Positions 45,625 through 57,491 of a DNA stretch of 64,000 nt are shown here, one piece after another. The notes under the pieces are model-generated. The model ran no database searches. It saw nothing but the letters and a program-made list of their open reading frames with translations, and had not been told where the DNA came from. The stretch covers positions 1 to 64,000 of the forward strand of contig JASAMV010005465.1 in the NCBI GenBank assembly GCA_030248065.1, written 5' to 3'. Source of the stretch: Rhynchonema sp. JSB1_4. Lineage: Eukaryota > Nematoda > Chromadorea > Monhysterida > Xyalidae. Positions within the stretch are counted from its first letter, which is position 1. Every line of letters begins with the position of its first letter. The translations under genes and the position numbers were made by a program.

Positions 45625-48600
45625 TTACTTTGCGGCGTGTCTGAACAAGCGCATGAATCTCATCCATCTTGGTAGTTTGGGTGGCTCCCACGTGGCCCAA
45701 TAGTCCACGGTTGTGGTCGTGGTTGGTGGTGGTTGGGTTACGGTAAGATAGGGCGGCACTGACATCGCCTCCAAATGATGTTTCATCGCCTGCGATTGAA
45801 ATACCTGATGTTAAAGAAATGTTGGTGTTTGCTTTTGGTGACCTTTGAAAAGGCCGACCCCAATTTGACTTTGGTAGCAATTCCGTTACAAGTTAGTTGT
45901 GCTGGCATCCCATCTTTTGTCTTCAGTAACTTAATCCGACAATTCCGTAACCACGTTATGAACCAGAAATTGTTAGTTGGTCCGCGCACTTTTACCGAAT
46001 TAGTTCCATGTTACCAAACTCATGCCTGGTGCATGCGCGATTGTAGCTTGTTTAGTTTTAGTATTACTAATCCATGTTATACAACTTTACGGGATGTTTT
46101 CATGCTAGCAGGAAATGTTTCATGATAAATGACGTATATTACACAACTTTGGGTGGAAAAACTAGAGAGATGTGTGTACAAAACTCACACACCCTTCTCA
46201 GAGACCACCCAGTGCAAAGCAACCCCCGACCCAAAAATAGGTGTAAACAGCCTTGGGTCTGACTAGTTGTGTGATATTTGAGCATAAAACCTGTCAAATG
46301 AAGCTCGCAAAATCCAAAAATATATCTTACTTCTCTCCTGATTTCATACGGATTCGTTTTCTCGGGATGCAACTGCTCCCAGGCCATGCGTCTGTCATCC
46401 GCCCACGGATCGTGGTACTCATAGACGTCCATCGGGTCCCTCACGTCTTGGAATGCGTTGAATTGGAAAATCTGAAAAAGCAACACTTTTGTTTAGAAAA
46501 GGCCGGGTGAAATTTTTTACCAAAATAAAGCTGGGCAAATGAGAAATTGGCGGCGATATGCACAACAAGTCGAAATTATTGTACCGACGATTGTTCACAT
46601 TGAAAAGTGACACTTTCAACTCAATTGGCAACAAACAATATTTCAACCAAGACCTTGTATTAAAAAGATCTGTTGGTTAGGGAAAAGTGTTGTTATAATA
46701 GGAAATAGATGAATGCAAGAAAATATACAGCACAATAAAAGTACATGTACCATACGTATGTAACTATATGGAATTGGTCACTCACGCATGCAGCAGTGGA
46801 AAACGATCAGAAGCAGTGCTTCGGACAAAAGGGACAAAGTCAACAAGGATATTTCGTTGCATTGCGTTGGTTTCTAACAAGCATGTCATGCAAAAAAGCA
46901 TTTTAAGCTGTTTGTTTGTTCATCTAAAGGCATGCGGTGATCACAACTCACTTCTTTACACGAGGCACAGTGTCGCAGCATTTCCCGCAGCAGCAACCGA
47001 GCTACACCGGTCACCGGCTAGAACAAGCGTGCAAAGGTGTTAACATTAGGCAAGGTTACAATGTGCATACCTACATAGTTCATGTTTAAAATGTCAACAC
47101 ACGGCCACAAAAAACATTCAGAGAATAGTTCATGTTTAGGTCGGTTTATACTCTTGACTGTCAAAATTTTGTGACTGCCATTTCGGTCAGCTCACAGGCA
47201 ATCACTACATACATTGCCGAGCACTTCTGCGTGGTGGTGACTTCTCCGGTCTTTGACTTCTACTTCCCGGAAGTCAGAAGTATAAATCGACCTCAAGGGC
47301 TTTTTTGTTTCACCATTACCAACCCATCATGCTTGCTTGGGCACAGGCCAAGCCTGAGGAGGTACCACACTTGGACCCCTGTTAGGCCTACTTGTGCCAA
47401 ACAACGGAGGGTAGGAGCTCTAGTACCAAGCAGACAGGCTGAGATGTTAAAAGGTTAGAATACACAGTTGCTAAGTGCGTTGTGTTGATTTGAAGTTTTT
47501 GCCACTGCTTAGGCTGCGATTAGACAAACGCGGAATGCGGAATGCAGAAATTTGCCATTCCGCATTTATCTAATCGCAGCTTTATGCATATGTACATACA
47601 TATGTATGTACAGTTCCGGGTGCAATTCTAGGCTGAAGTTGAAGTCGCGTGCACGCGCGTGCACGTGCGTGCACGCGAAGTTGCTTCGACTTTTGCCTAT
47701 ACTTTGCACTGTTGCGCACGCGCGTGCACGCGACTTCAACTTTCAGCCTAGAACTGTACAGTAGTTACTGTATAAATCAGAACCCAGCACCACAAACCGC
47801 AATAAGTCACAACTCGTAAATCAGCGATATACAATATGTGATAAACCGCACCCTTTGATTCTAATGAGTTATACCATGCCATGTGGTTGCAAAAAACAAA
47901 AGTGATAAAAATTGTACACGCGATGAGTATGAAGGTTATTTCGCCAAAAATGGTCTGTCATTTTTCAGGAACGGTAAAATATAAGGTGGTCGCAAGACGG
48001 AAGCAACGCACCTTGCCTTGTTAGTATGCAAAACAAATCATTTCTCTAGGTTTACCGAACTTGATATTATCACAATAATTTCTGTTAAATTAAAAAAAAG
48101 TTTCTAAAAATATACAACTTCCAAAACAGCGCACCGGTTGTGTTGTGGTCGGCGGCGGTGTTGTCGTGGGTGGACGCGTGGTGCCGCAGTAGCGCTCTTG
48201 CTTATTGAAACCCGCACACTCCAGTCTCTGAAACATGTAGGGGCAATGTGTTGTGAAGGCAGTGAAATTGGAAACATCTGAAAATTGATGATTTTAGTGG
48301 CGTGATCAGGGTTGGATTAAAAAAAGTAAAAATTATTTTCTAAAGTTTTTTTTAAAACGTGGCCACTTTTTTTATTTTAAAATTATAAAAAGTAAGTCCA
48401 CTTTTTTATTATTGTTTCAATTTTTTTGTTATTTTCTGACTTTTTTTAAGGTAAAAAGGCATGTTTTCATGCGTTTTATTGCTCATCATTCTCAAAAAAT
48501 CGCCTGCGGGCGCTTATATTTCAGTTTAAAATGGCGTTGTAATGGACTCATAGTTCCCAGACATCCCAACAATCGCTGCATATATAATGTAGGACACCAT

Positions 48601-49820
48601 ATACCGCATACTGTACAGTTATTGAGCGTGTCGTAAGCTATCGCCAGACTCCACGTTGCTCGCCTATTTGCAGTTGTGTGGATTTGTCATTTGATGCTTT
48701 TGTCACACAACATGAGTGTGGTGCAAGTCTTTATCTCTCTTCAAATTTATCACCAAATTCACAAACAGAAGGTTGGTCTTCCCTTTGTCATATACTGTAT
48801 ATGCCCACAGAGTTACCTTCGAGGTTCTCAAAGACATGACCAAATGGGCTAGATCGCAGGTGATCGACGTAAAAACATGCAAGTCACTGGAACAGTTCTC
48901 TTTAGTGTCCCTCAAAACATACATAAGTAACATGATTTCAGAAATTTAATTTTTTAAGAAACCAATTTTTTGGGGGTCCGGAATAAAAAAAGTGATTCTT
49001 AAAAAAATTTTAAAAAGTTTTTTTTAAAAAAAAGTTCGATAATAAAAAATTTTTACTGGGCGTGATTGTCTTGCGCCACTGATGTCACAGTCGCCAAACG
49101 TAGGCAATGAGGTTTAACAAGGCGTAAAATAGGCCAGCAGCAGGACTCGAACCTGCGACCACCAACTTCGAAGGCAGAAGCTCTACCAGCTGAGCTCATT
49201 GGTCCAATCCGCTTTGCACGTGGTAATCTGCCTCTAGTACCTATGTACGTGGTGGTTCTCTGTGCATAACACGCTGTTGTGTGTTATCGCTTCATGCTCA
49301 CCGCTGTGTGTGTATAGTATGCGATGCATATTTCACGTGTGTAGCACATCAACCAGCTAACACATACTTGTGCTTGCCAGATCAGGCACCACCAGCACAC
49401 ACGTCCACAAACGGACTATTCCGCTGGTAGAGATCAAAGTATCGATTTATCGTATATGTACATGGTACATGTACAGTATGTAGAGCCACCGAATGCTGTA
49501 TTCGGAAACATAATCATACTGTGTAATCCGCGGTCAACGGGGCCAATATTCTTGCGACAGCTTTGTCACGATTACAGCCCCCTTTATGACTCCTGTTTGG
49601 AAATGTTTGCTGAACTGGGCGGAGGAGGGCTGCATCGGAAAACATATACGATCGTCGTTGGTAAAGTCGGAAATTTCTGCCTGTCCCCTTTAATGCTATT
49701 TTCACAAGCGACTTTTCGTCATACTCACCGCCACTTTCATACAGCCGCGAACACGCACTTGCATCAGATCGTATTTGCATGGAGACCACGGGGACCAGCC
49801 GGACCATTGAGAGAAGAACA
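45625..49820 (-). CDS. Thrombospondin type 1 repeat protein, C-terminal part
   Basis: Five minus-strand exons join in phase: 49820-49729, 48227-48135, 47017-46952, 46471-46331 and 45789-45625 (stop), about 185 residues. The first two together make a TSP type 1 domain: SQWSGWSPWSPC with the WxxWxxW tryptophans, RVRGC, then LECAGFNKQERYC, the family's CxGxxxExxxC end. After it come a Thr/Pro stretch (TTRPPTTTPPPTTTQP), a cysteine pair (HCASC), a Trp/Tyr/Asp-rich segment (YEYHDPWADDRRMAWEQL), a second Thr/Pro stretch and a basic C-terminus (WMRFMRLFRHAAK). TSR domains are extracellular, and Thr/Pro linkers are usually O-glycosylated; both are inferred here. Signal peptide and earlier exons are not found and must lie above 49820, where MIPEP exons run on the other strand. 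Confidence 0.7.
47510..47582. mobile_element. Minimal MITE family B copy
   Basis: A 73-bp hairpin: AGGCTGCGATTAGACAAACGC against a mirrored ATTTATCTAATCGCAGC, with only the GCGGAATGCGGAATGCAG core left. It lies in an intron of the TSR gene. Confidence 0.75.
47602..47763. mobile_element. Foldback element with GCGTGCACGCG arms
   Basis: GTACAGTTCCGGGTGCAATTC and TTCAGCCTAGAACTGTAC are its ends; arms include CTAGGCTGAAGTTGAAGTCG and its inverse. Each arm carries alternating purine-pyrimidine sequence (GCGTGCACGCGCGTGCACG), a Z-DNA-prone sequence. In a TSR gene intron. Confidence 0.75.
49132..49205 (-). pseudogene. tRNA-like sequence (UCG-type anticodon loop), poor acceptor stem
   Basis: On the minus strand: D arm GCTC-AGCTGGTA-GAGC, anticodon loop CTTCGAA, T arm GCAGG-TTCGAGT-CCTGC, total length about 74. 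The seven-pair acceptor stem does not form (only two or three pairs) and the anticodon stem has a mismatch. It is more likely a tRNA pseudogene or SINE head than a working tRNA-Arg. Confidence 0.5.
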
Positions 49821-50448
49821 CTGAACGAAAAAATCGATATAATTGTTTTTTTATTTCGCTTGGTTGCGATATGAATTTCGCTTGTGTACACTGCCAGTTC
49901 AGTCTGGTACATTTTCTTACTTTCGCGATTTGGGGAAACTATTGTTTTTTTTAAATTTAAATAAGCCCCCAGGGTACTATTTGACATTCTCTGATAATAC
50001 TTTTGACTGTAAGTGACTGAGGTGTAACTTCTGCTTTTTTTATTTTTTGTGTGAGAACACAACAACACTGCTGACTGCTATTGGTCGCACAATGACCATA
50101 TAAGAATTCATCAAAATCAATCCTGATTTTCACGTTCAGTCACTCTTAACTACTGTGCTACTTGTGATTCTCACAAAACATTTTTAGCTGAAAATAATCT
50201 AGCAGATCAACCACGTTGCCGCAGGTCTGAAACATTCTCTTTACTACGTGTTTTGTGTGTGATCGCGCAACGCAACGTCATTGCCCCGTCACAAGCCTGC
50301 TTTGCGATTCAGGAAAAAAATTTGACCAATTCTTATAAAGTCATTGTGCGACCAATATCATATGCCATAACTGCTGAGGCGATATCATTTGCACAAAACA
50401 TTTCGTGTTCCCCGCTGCCCATCACTGGCGTCCAACTTGACACTTCAG

Positions 50449-53400
50449 GTCTCCCGTGAATGCAATGAAATCGTTTCCGTAATTCTCGCCACCAAACAGA
50501 ACGGCAACGAAGTTGTGCGACTTTTCGACGATTTATCCAACGTCATCTGTTGCGCTGCTGATCTGACCGATGCAATGCGACTGTTGCATGAAGATCCAAG
50601 GTCGGTTATCGAGCGTAAATTGCACAGCAGGTGGTGCACCCGGTCATCGTCAGTGCGGTGGCGACGAGCCAGTCGTGTGGCAAAACGAACCCGATCCTGA
50701 AAGGAAAGACGTTCTGTTTGCGCTGTGATGTTACAGCCCAGAATGACTTCTCTGAGAGTGTCTAGTTAGTTGGTTTCTTCAGGGCAAACTGTCAGAAAAA
50801 AACAAAAGTGCACAATCATTCGTCCAGATGGCAAGCGGCCGCCGAGGAAGCAATGCATCGCTACACCGAACTAGTTGAGTCGCTGAACACACAACGAGCC
50901 CTTTATGACAAGCTGAGTGATGCGAAAAATTGTGTGGAACTTGGTGCAGTCGAGAAAAATGTGACTGATCTGTTGCTGCATGACTTTGAGGCTTCCGGGG
51001 TGAGTTTTGTTGGTTTTTTTAAAGTCTCTAGTTGGCAGTCAAAGGTGTCGCCGAGCGCAAGCCAGAAACGCCCACTTCTTTTATATTTGTGTGGAAACAT
51101 TTTTTTGGCATTGACGCTTTATGAAAGTGTTTGTTTGATGTTGGTTACGCTCGAAACTCCAAGGTATTCTTAAGGTGGAATTATGGTTGGTCGACGACCT
51201 GTTGCCCCCAAAAGGTCAGGGAACAAGCGCCCAAATTTTGCGTTGGTTTTGGGCGCCAAGTCGTGTGGTCGTTTGGGCGCGTGATCGTGGCTGGTCGCAA
51301 CGAATAGAAAGAGAAAATGAGTAAATAGAAGGGCTCTGGCCCCGAGGCTTAAGCAGCCCTGCTGCATGATTCTGGCAATTGAGAACGGCTTGTGTTGGTC
51401 AGAAAAAATTTCTAAAAAACAACTAGGAACTCTGTTACGACCAGAATACCGGCAATACATATCGATTTACTAAGCCTAAGCCTAAGCCGCCGACCATTTG
51501 CAAAGTTGAATTTTTCAGCTGGTGGTCGCGACGCGACCACTTTTGGTGGTCGCAGCCTGAGGTCGTCGACACCCAGTTATAGTCGGTCGCGCTCAACCAT
51601 AACAGAGTGTTAGCGACCACAATGGTCGGCGGGTCGCTGCGCCCAAAAATTGTGGTCGAGACCCAACTATAATCCCACCTTTAGTTGCCCAGATAAATAA
51701 ACGTGACAGTCACACACACACACAAGCGTGTTCGTGTTCATTTGTATGCTCGTCTTTCTGGTCGAGTCAAATCATAAATATCATCCCTTTCGTCATTGAC
51801 CGTTTAAAATCACTTCACGCAAGAATCGAAATTGTCTTTAGATGACTGGACGAAAAATGTTCTATGAGTGACGTTTAAGTAATTACGTTTTTGAGTCAGA
51901 GTTGATGTGTCTATTGCATGTATAGTCTTTCCGTTTTATAACAGTCCAGAAGCGGTATGCAGAAAATGTTTCAACGCCTTGAAAACAGCAGTCATCGTCG
52001 TGGATGATAACCAACAGGTCGACAACGTGGCTCGAAACATGCGTGTGACTTGATGGCTGCTGTTGCGATGAAACATTTGCTGTATACTTTCTTTGGACCG
52101 AGAATAAAATGAAAGACTATATTTCCTGTTGAAAACCAATAACAAAGAATTCCAAAGAAAACAATTTTATGCAGAACATACAGGTTGTCACCATTGCAGG
52201 TGCATCTCGACCAATCCAAACGTCTTCAATTTGTCGATCTAAGTGCCCGCATATTCGGTTTGAGCGCCGAGTACACACGGGGCTGCGATGAGCCTGCCCT
52301 GATTGAGCAAGGCAAGCTCTCTCCCACCCTGTATGAACGAATGTTGCCCTACACAAGTGGGGTGCGGGATGGAAAGATTGAGTTGCACAATTCACTCTCC
52401 TGGGCCGACCATCCCGACGTGAGGCGCTTTGGATATCGACATTTTTATCGGTGAGATTATTTTGAGCGGACTAAGAGTTAGGGCCGCTTCAGCTTTGTGG
52501 CGGTCGAGCAACTACAGCTGCAGTTGAAGCCAGGGTTGGGCAAAAAAAACGACGGCGTTTTTTCTTAAAAAAACGACGTTTTTTTCAAAAAAAACGCCTG
52601 GGTCGTTTTTCGTTTTTTTTTAAATCCTGAATTTCCTTGATTTTCCCTGATTTTTCAGGGAAAGTACCCTGATTATCAAGGAAAATCAATTTTTTTTGTC
52701 CCATTTTTTTCAAAAAATTTTCGACCAATTTTTACTTTGTCGAGATACGTCGATATACGGAGTTTGACTTTCAGTGATGACCCCGGCCAAAGTTGGTCCC
52801 ATGATGCGGGTCTGATATGGGATCTTAACAACTCGCTAGAAAAGGGTTGAAACCCGTTTATTTTGCCTCAGAACACATAGAATTACTTCATTTAACCACG
52901 TTTTCTTCCCAACATGAACGTTTTCCAATTTTTTGGGGGGCATATTTTGGTCATCTGGGCATTTTTAAAAAAAACGTTTTTTTAAAAAAAACGTTTTTAA
53001 AAAAAAACGATTTTTTAAAAAAAACGTTTTTTGCCCAACCCTGGTTGAAGCACGCCTTGGATTGTAATATCGTGTAACCTGTTTTTTGTGGTTTGAGTTG
53101 CACAACTAATTTTTACCAGCGTAATAGCTGTTCAACCAACACAAAAAGACTAACACGTGGTATGCTGGTCCAAACAATACGGGTCAAACAAAACTGGCCT
53201 ATGCCAAGTCCGTAGTCCAACTGTGGTCGTGGTCACAGCACAGACAACAGAAGCCGATTTACTGACTCACCGCGTTACTATCAGGCATCGTCTGTTTTTT
53301 TTTTGAATTTTCCAGGTATAGAGAGAAACAAGCGGGACTTTTGAACGAATTGCTGGGCGCTCGACGTTCATTAGCTGAATTGGTCGGATTCAAATCGTTT

Positions 53401-55859
53401 GCGGACAGAGCGCAGTCGCACACTTTACTAAAGACACCTGATAGGGTAAGTTTTGCAAGTTTTTTTTTCGTTTTCAGCCATTTTCTTGTATTATTAGCGT
53501 TTTCAATTTCAGATTTCCAATTTTCTCGAAGGACTACTGAGTGCGCTCAAGCCACTGGTTCAATCAGAGCTGTCGTATTTGAAATGCATGCTTCCGAGTG
53601 GTGAAACATTATCCGTCAGTGATCTGCAGGTTACCAAATGCAAATTTGTCGCCACTGAATGCGCTGAGTTTTGTTTCTGGTTTTCAGTACCTGACGACAA
53701 GATATCGCCAGATAACGTTCAAGCAATCGCATTCGTTGTATGAACCGTACTTGCACAAGGACCTCATTACAACGGGTTTTGGCCGCATCTTACAGCGTCT
53801 TTATGGATGTAGCTTCACTGAGGTTGGGTCATTTTCTTGTCAATAAACCAACAAAGTTCCGATGAGACTATGTGGTATTCAGCTAAAATCATCTCCCGGC
53901 GAACTGTGGAGCTCAACTGTGCGAAAGTTTGGAGTGTTCGATGAAAATGGCAATTTGCTGGGTCACGTGTATGGCGATTTTGAGAGCAGGTTTGTTGGTT
54001 CAAGTGTGGTCCGGGGTACGGAGTTGCAAACCGCTGTAACATCTCTGAAGCAAACGTCAGCACGGGTCATTTCAGCGTGAAGCATCACTAATTCCAAACG
54101 TGCTTGTTTGTGCGGTTCACTTTTATCTTTGAAGCAATAACTGTCTTTGGCCGCAGGCCATGCCGCGGTTCAAGCTTCGTGAGCCGAAATTTCGCCAATT
54201 TTCAGGTCGAATAAATTCGGCGGGGATTGTCATGCGACGATTCGATGCAGCAAACAGTCACGTGACGGTTCGTTCCAGTCACCGATCGTGGCCTTGTCGC
54301 TGTCGCTCACACCCGGCATGCGCGCACTCACCACGGCACAGGTTCGGCTGATTCTATTGTTGTCAACGCAACTGCCGTGCAAATGCAGCTGGCTGGCATC
54401 CATAAACACGAACATCGCGCGCGGCCATACACAGCTTCAGCTGGTTTATTAGCCAACACTGATGTTGCCAACGCAACGGCCCTGTAACTTTAAAGGCCAG
54501 TGAGCCTAATCTTCAAAATATCATCACCCCTTCGTAGGCCGAAAACGCCTGGCACGAATTTGGTCACGCGATGCACTCAATGTTGGGACGGACGCGATAT
54601 CAACACGTGGCTGGCACCAGATGCAGCACCGACTGGGCTGAGGTTGCAGTTGTGTTTTATAATTTTTTGATAATTTTTTTCAGCCTAAATGTTGCTCTGT
54701 GTCTCCAGGTTCCGTCGAACTTGATGGAGTACTTCTACTACGACGCGCGCGTGCTGCAGCGATGTTTCACGCATGCACACACCGATGCATGCATGTCGGC
54801 TGAATTAGCCGAAAATTTGGCCAATTCCAAACTGGTATTTCAGGTACCTGCGAGTGCGTTTCCTTGCCTGTCTTTGCATTTTTGCTTTCATCCGCTGTTT
54901 TTTTGCAAAATTTTGTTGTTGAATAACGTGTGTGTTTCTGGGCTTATGTTCATGTGGTCAACGCACATGCTCATGGTCAGTGCGGCCCAATGTCATGTGC
55001 ATATTCCCTCGCGCTAATTTTGGTGTGCTTTGGTCTTTCTGCGTTGAAAACCAACGTTCACGACGACCACTCAATTTGCATTTTTGGGTTTTTGGCATCG
55101 CAAACTGAAACATCACGCAGGCCACCGAGCTGCAACAACAATGTGCCAACTCGTTGTTCGACCTGCACGCGCACATCGGCCAATGTTCCTCCGCTCAATT
55201 GCACGCCTTATACATTGACATCATGCGGAGGAGTGTGGACGATCGATGCTCGATACCGGACGGCACATTCTGGCCGCATCGTTTCGGTCATCTGGTGCCC
55301 TATGGTGCTAAATACTACAGTTACTTGGTGGCACGCGCTTGTGCGGCGCTGGTTGGTGTGGGTTTCGTGTTTCGTGCTGTTGTAATTGCTTTCTGGAGAT
55401 TTTCAAATAAGTCACCACTCGTCCAATCCAAATGAGACGTGAATGGGGGGATAGTTCTGAAGTGGGCACTTCCTCTATTTTATTATTACATGTAACTTTT
55501 GGACAAACCATGCAGACTTGAGCAAGCTGCGCACATATCTTTCGTTTTCACGCATCAAATTTTAGGATTTTGAAGATTATTTTCACACGAGTAAATTTTT
55601 CCGCTTAGCTTTGTTGCTGAATAACCTGAAACTGAAACTTTACCCTTAAAACTGTCAGATCTACCAGACGCTATTTCGGGCCGACCCATTCAGTCGATCG
55701 AGCGGTGAGAAATGGCGCGCGATCCAGGCCAAGGGCGGTGAACTAGCCACTGAAACATTACTCACTCAATGTTTGGGCTATACGCCCAGCGAACAGCATC
55801 TGATTGACGCCCTATACTGGGAAGCTGAGCGGGGCACCAGCATGATAAATGCCAATTGA
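50449..55859 (+). CDS. MIPEP: Mitochondrial intermediate peptidase (MIPEP), lacking first exons
   Basis: An M3-family zinc peptidase of the mitochondrial matrix that removes an octapeptide from imported precursors after MPP. Twelve exons join in phase: 50449-50600, 50828-50999, 52200-52450, 53316-53445, 53513-53629, 53688-53822, 53883-53989, 54206-54341, 54538-54642, 54709-54843, 55121-55351 and 55659-55859 (stop), 623 residues. The catalytic HEFGH is at 54553-54567 within WHEFGHAMHSMLGRTRYQ, followed by GTRCSTDWAE whose Glu is the third zinc ligand. Also seen: GGDCHATIRC, NLMEYFYYDARVL, FGHLVPYGAKYYSYLVAR and the C-terminal GGELATETLLTQCLGY. Compared with human (713 residues) about 100 N-terminal residues, including the targeting peptide, are not found; they should lie 5' of 50449. 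Introns hold a hAT MITE and two foldback MITEs. Confidence 0.95.
51171..51683. mobile_element. MITE with TAAGGTGGAATTATGG ends
   Basis: Left end TAAGGTGGAATTATGGTTGG, right end CCCAACTATAATCCCACCTTTA. Inside are GCGCCCAAATTTTGCG blocks mirrored at the right (GCGCCCAAAAATTGTGG). An AAGCCTAAGCCTAAGCC run lies at about 51472-51490. In MIPEP intron 50999/52200. Confidence 0.75.
51921..52121. mobile_element. MITE family H copy 2 (TATAGTCTTTC ends)
   Basis: TATAGTCTTTCCGTTTTATA to AAAATGAAAGACTATA; contains AAAATGTTTCAACGCC and GCGATGAAACATTTGC. Inverse-oriented homologue of 26439-26644. In the same MIPEP intron as the previous element. Confidence 0.85.
52531..53043. mobile_element. hAT-type MITE family E, copy 2
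   Basis: Ends CAGGGTTGGGCAAAAAAA and TTTTTTGCCCAACCCTG, with an exact 8-bp target duplication GTTGAAGC at 52523-52530 and 53044-53051. Similar to 29802-30253 over its full length, with extra AAAACGTTTTT repeats at the right. In MIPEP intron 52450/53316. Confidence 0.94.
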
Positions 55860-56420
55860 CTATTGTGCCAGAGACTTGTAGTCATCGTTTAGCTGTGTAT
55901 GTAGTTTAACTGATTATACAAATAAGACCTCACTGAAGAGTTGTGCGCTAACCTTTACGCCTGTAAATGAGATAAAATTCTGAGAATTTATCATCCATAT
56001 TCATTTGGGTCGTTGATGGACGTTACTGTCGACGTTCTTACTGACGTAAGTTGCTCATTGGGCCCGAAAAATTCCAGAACCACGATAACGTATGTCCAGA
56101 ACAGCCATCCAACGCTGATGTAGGAACCATGTTTTGTGGGCGGCTTCGAAGTGCACCACATATCTGTCCAAATCACAAAGGGCACATTTAAATGTCCGTG
56201 AAAACGTGTGGATAAACGTGTGGAGTTTTTTGCTGATACCTTGTTTTTTAGATTTATAAACTGCTTTTTTCTCTATCTTGTGATGCTTTTATTGTTGCAC
56301 TTTTCCTACACATGCGTGCCAACGCATTGTGACCACGCAACAAACAATCACTGCTGCATTTAGAAATTGTAATGAGAGTTGCACAATTGCTTCCAGACAC
56401 ACGCAACTGCGAGCAGCAAA

Positions 56421-56883
56421 ATGTTCGGCAACGTAGTTGTGTTGACATCAATAATCATGGTCTCAACTCTGCTTCTTTGCCTGGATCTTCAAGGCACTCT
56501 CGGCGCACCAGTCACGGCCGATGATACTCAGAATGTATTATTAAAAAAATTATGCGACCTGATTCGTCGTCCGAGTATTCAACAAACCATTATGAAACAT
56601 CTGAGCAACAAACACGACATGTGGTGCCGTGTACAGGCATGCGATCCGCTGTACAAATGCCTGTGTGAGTGTACAAACTGCACCCAACAGCATGACTGTG
56701 TCAATGGATACACTGCGCTGGTACGTTGATGTTTCAGTTTAGAGTGGTTGTGATTTTATGTGTATGTGATGTTTCACACAGGTTTCTCATTGTGCATATG
56801 CACTGATTTCATTCAAGGTCGAAGATCGTGCGCGTCCAACCGCCATCATCATGGACCACAACCAAAGTATGAACGGAAAGTGA
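56421..56883 (+). CDS. Small secreted cysteine-rich protein, copy 1
   Basis: Two exons in phase, 56421-56720 and 56818-56883 (stop), 121 residues. A signal peptide is clear (VVVLTSIIMVSTLLLCLDL, cleavage likely near GTLGAP). The mature part has one early cysteine (KKLCDLIRR) and a block with spacing C-x4-C-x5-C-x-C-x-C-x2-C-x5-C, eight cysteines in all, suggesting disulphides and secretion. I do not recognise the family; it could be a hormone, toxin-like or immune peptide, and no function is claimed. An upstream ATG at 56379 is in frame but would push the hydrophobic core inwards, so 56421 is preferred. AATAAA follows at 56932. Confidence 0.75.
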
Positions 56884-56931
56884 ATTATGGGAAAGTTGGA
56901 ATACAACAACGGCAAACAATGATACATTTTG

Positions 56932-56937
56932 AATAAA
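56932..56937 (+). terminator. Poly(A) signal AATAAA
   Basis: AATAAA 49 bp past the stop codon of secreted cysteine-rich copy 1. Confidence 0.7.
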
Positions 56938-57017
56938 GTTTTCATCATGAGATCCTTGTTCTCAATGCAATGTCTGTGAAACGTGTTTGGCTTGGCGCTT
57001 TGGTATTTCCTTCCTTA

Positions 57018-57491
57018 GGCTGTGAGCAGATAAACGCGGAATGGCAGATTTCTGCATTCCGCATTCCGCGTTTATCTGCTCACCTTTGCGGAATGGTGCG
57101 TGCTTGGGTGACGTGACGATGACAACTTCCAGCGTGCTGACCTCAAAATGTTGCGTGTTAACGCAAACAGCAACTGAGAGGTTTGACCAATAGCATAAAT
57201 TTACTTGCAGATATGCAGAATTCCGGAATTCCGGAATTTACTTGCAGAATTGCGGAATTCTGCATATCTGCAAGTAAATTTATGCTATTGGTCAAACCTC
57301 TCAGTTGCTGTTTGCGTTAACACGCAACATTTTGAGGTCAGCACGCTGGAAGTTGTCATCGTCACGTCACCCAAGCACGCACCATTCCGCAAAGGTGAGC
57401 AGATAAACGCGGAATGCGGAATGCAGAAATCTGCCATTCCGCGTTTATCTACTAACCAATTTCCGCATTCCGCGTTTATCTGCTCACAGCC
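57018..57491. mobile_element. MITE family B duplicated into a 474-bp palindrome
   Basis: Two family B copies lie back to back, centred near 57235 at GGAATTCCGGAATT. The left half (CTGTGAGCAGATAAACGCGG onwards) is mirrored almost base for base in the right half, ending TTTATCTGCTCACAGCC. It lies between the two inverted cysteine-rich genes. Confidence 0.88.

Noticed and set aside
49132..49205. Functional tRNA-Arg
   Set aside because: The acceptor stem does not pair; kept only as a tRNA-like pseudogene.
50253..50459. First exon of MIPEP (MCVIAQRNVIAPSQ...)
   Set aside because: Runs through the acceptor in another frame and has no match to the MIPEP N-terminus.
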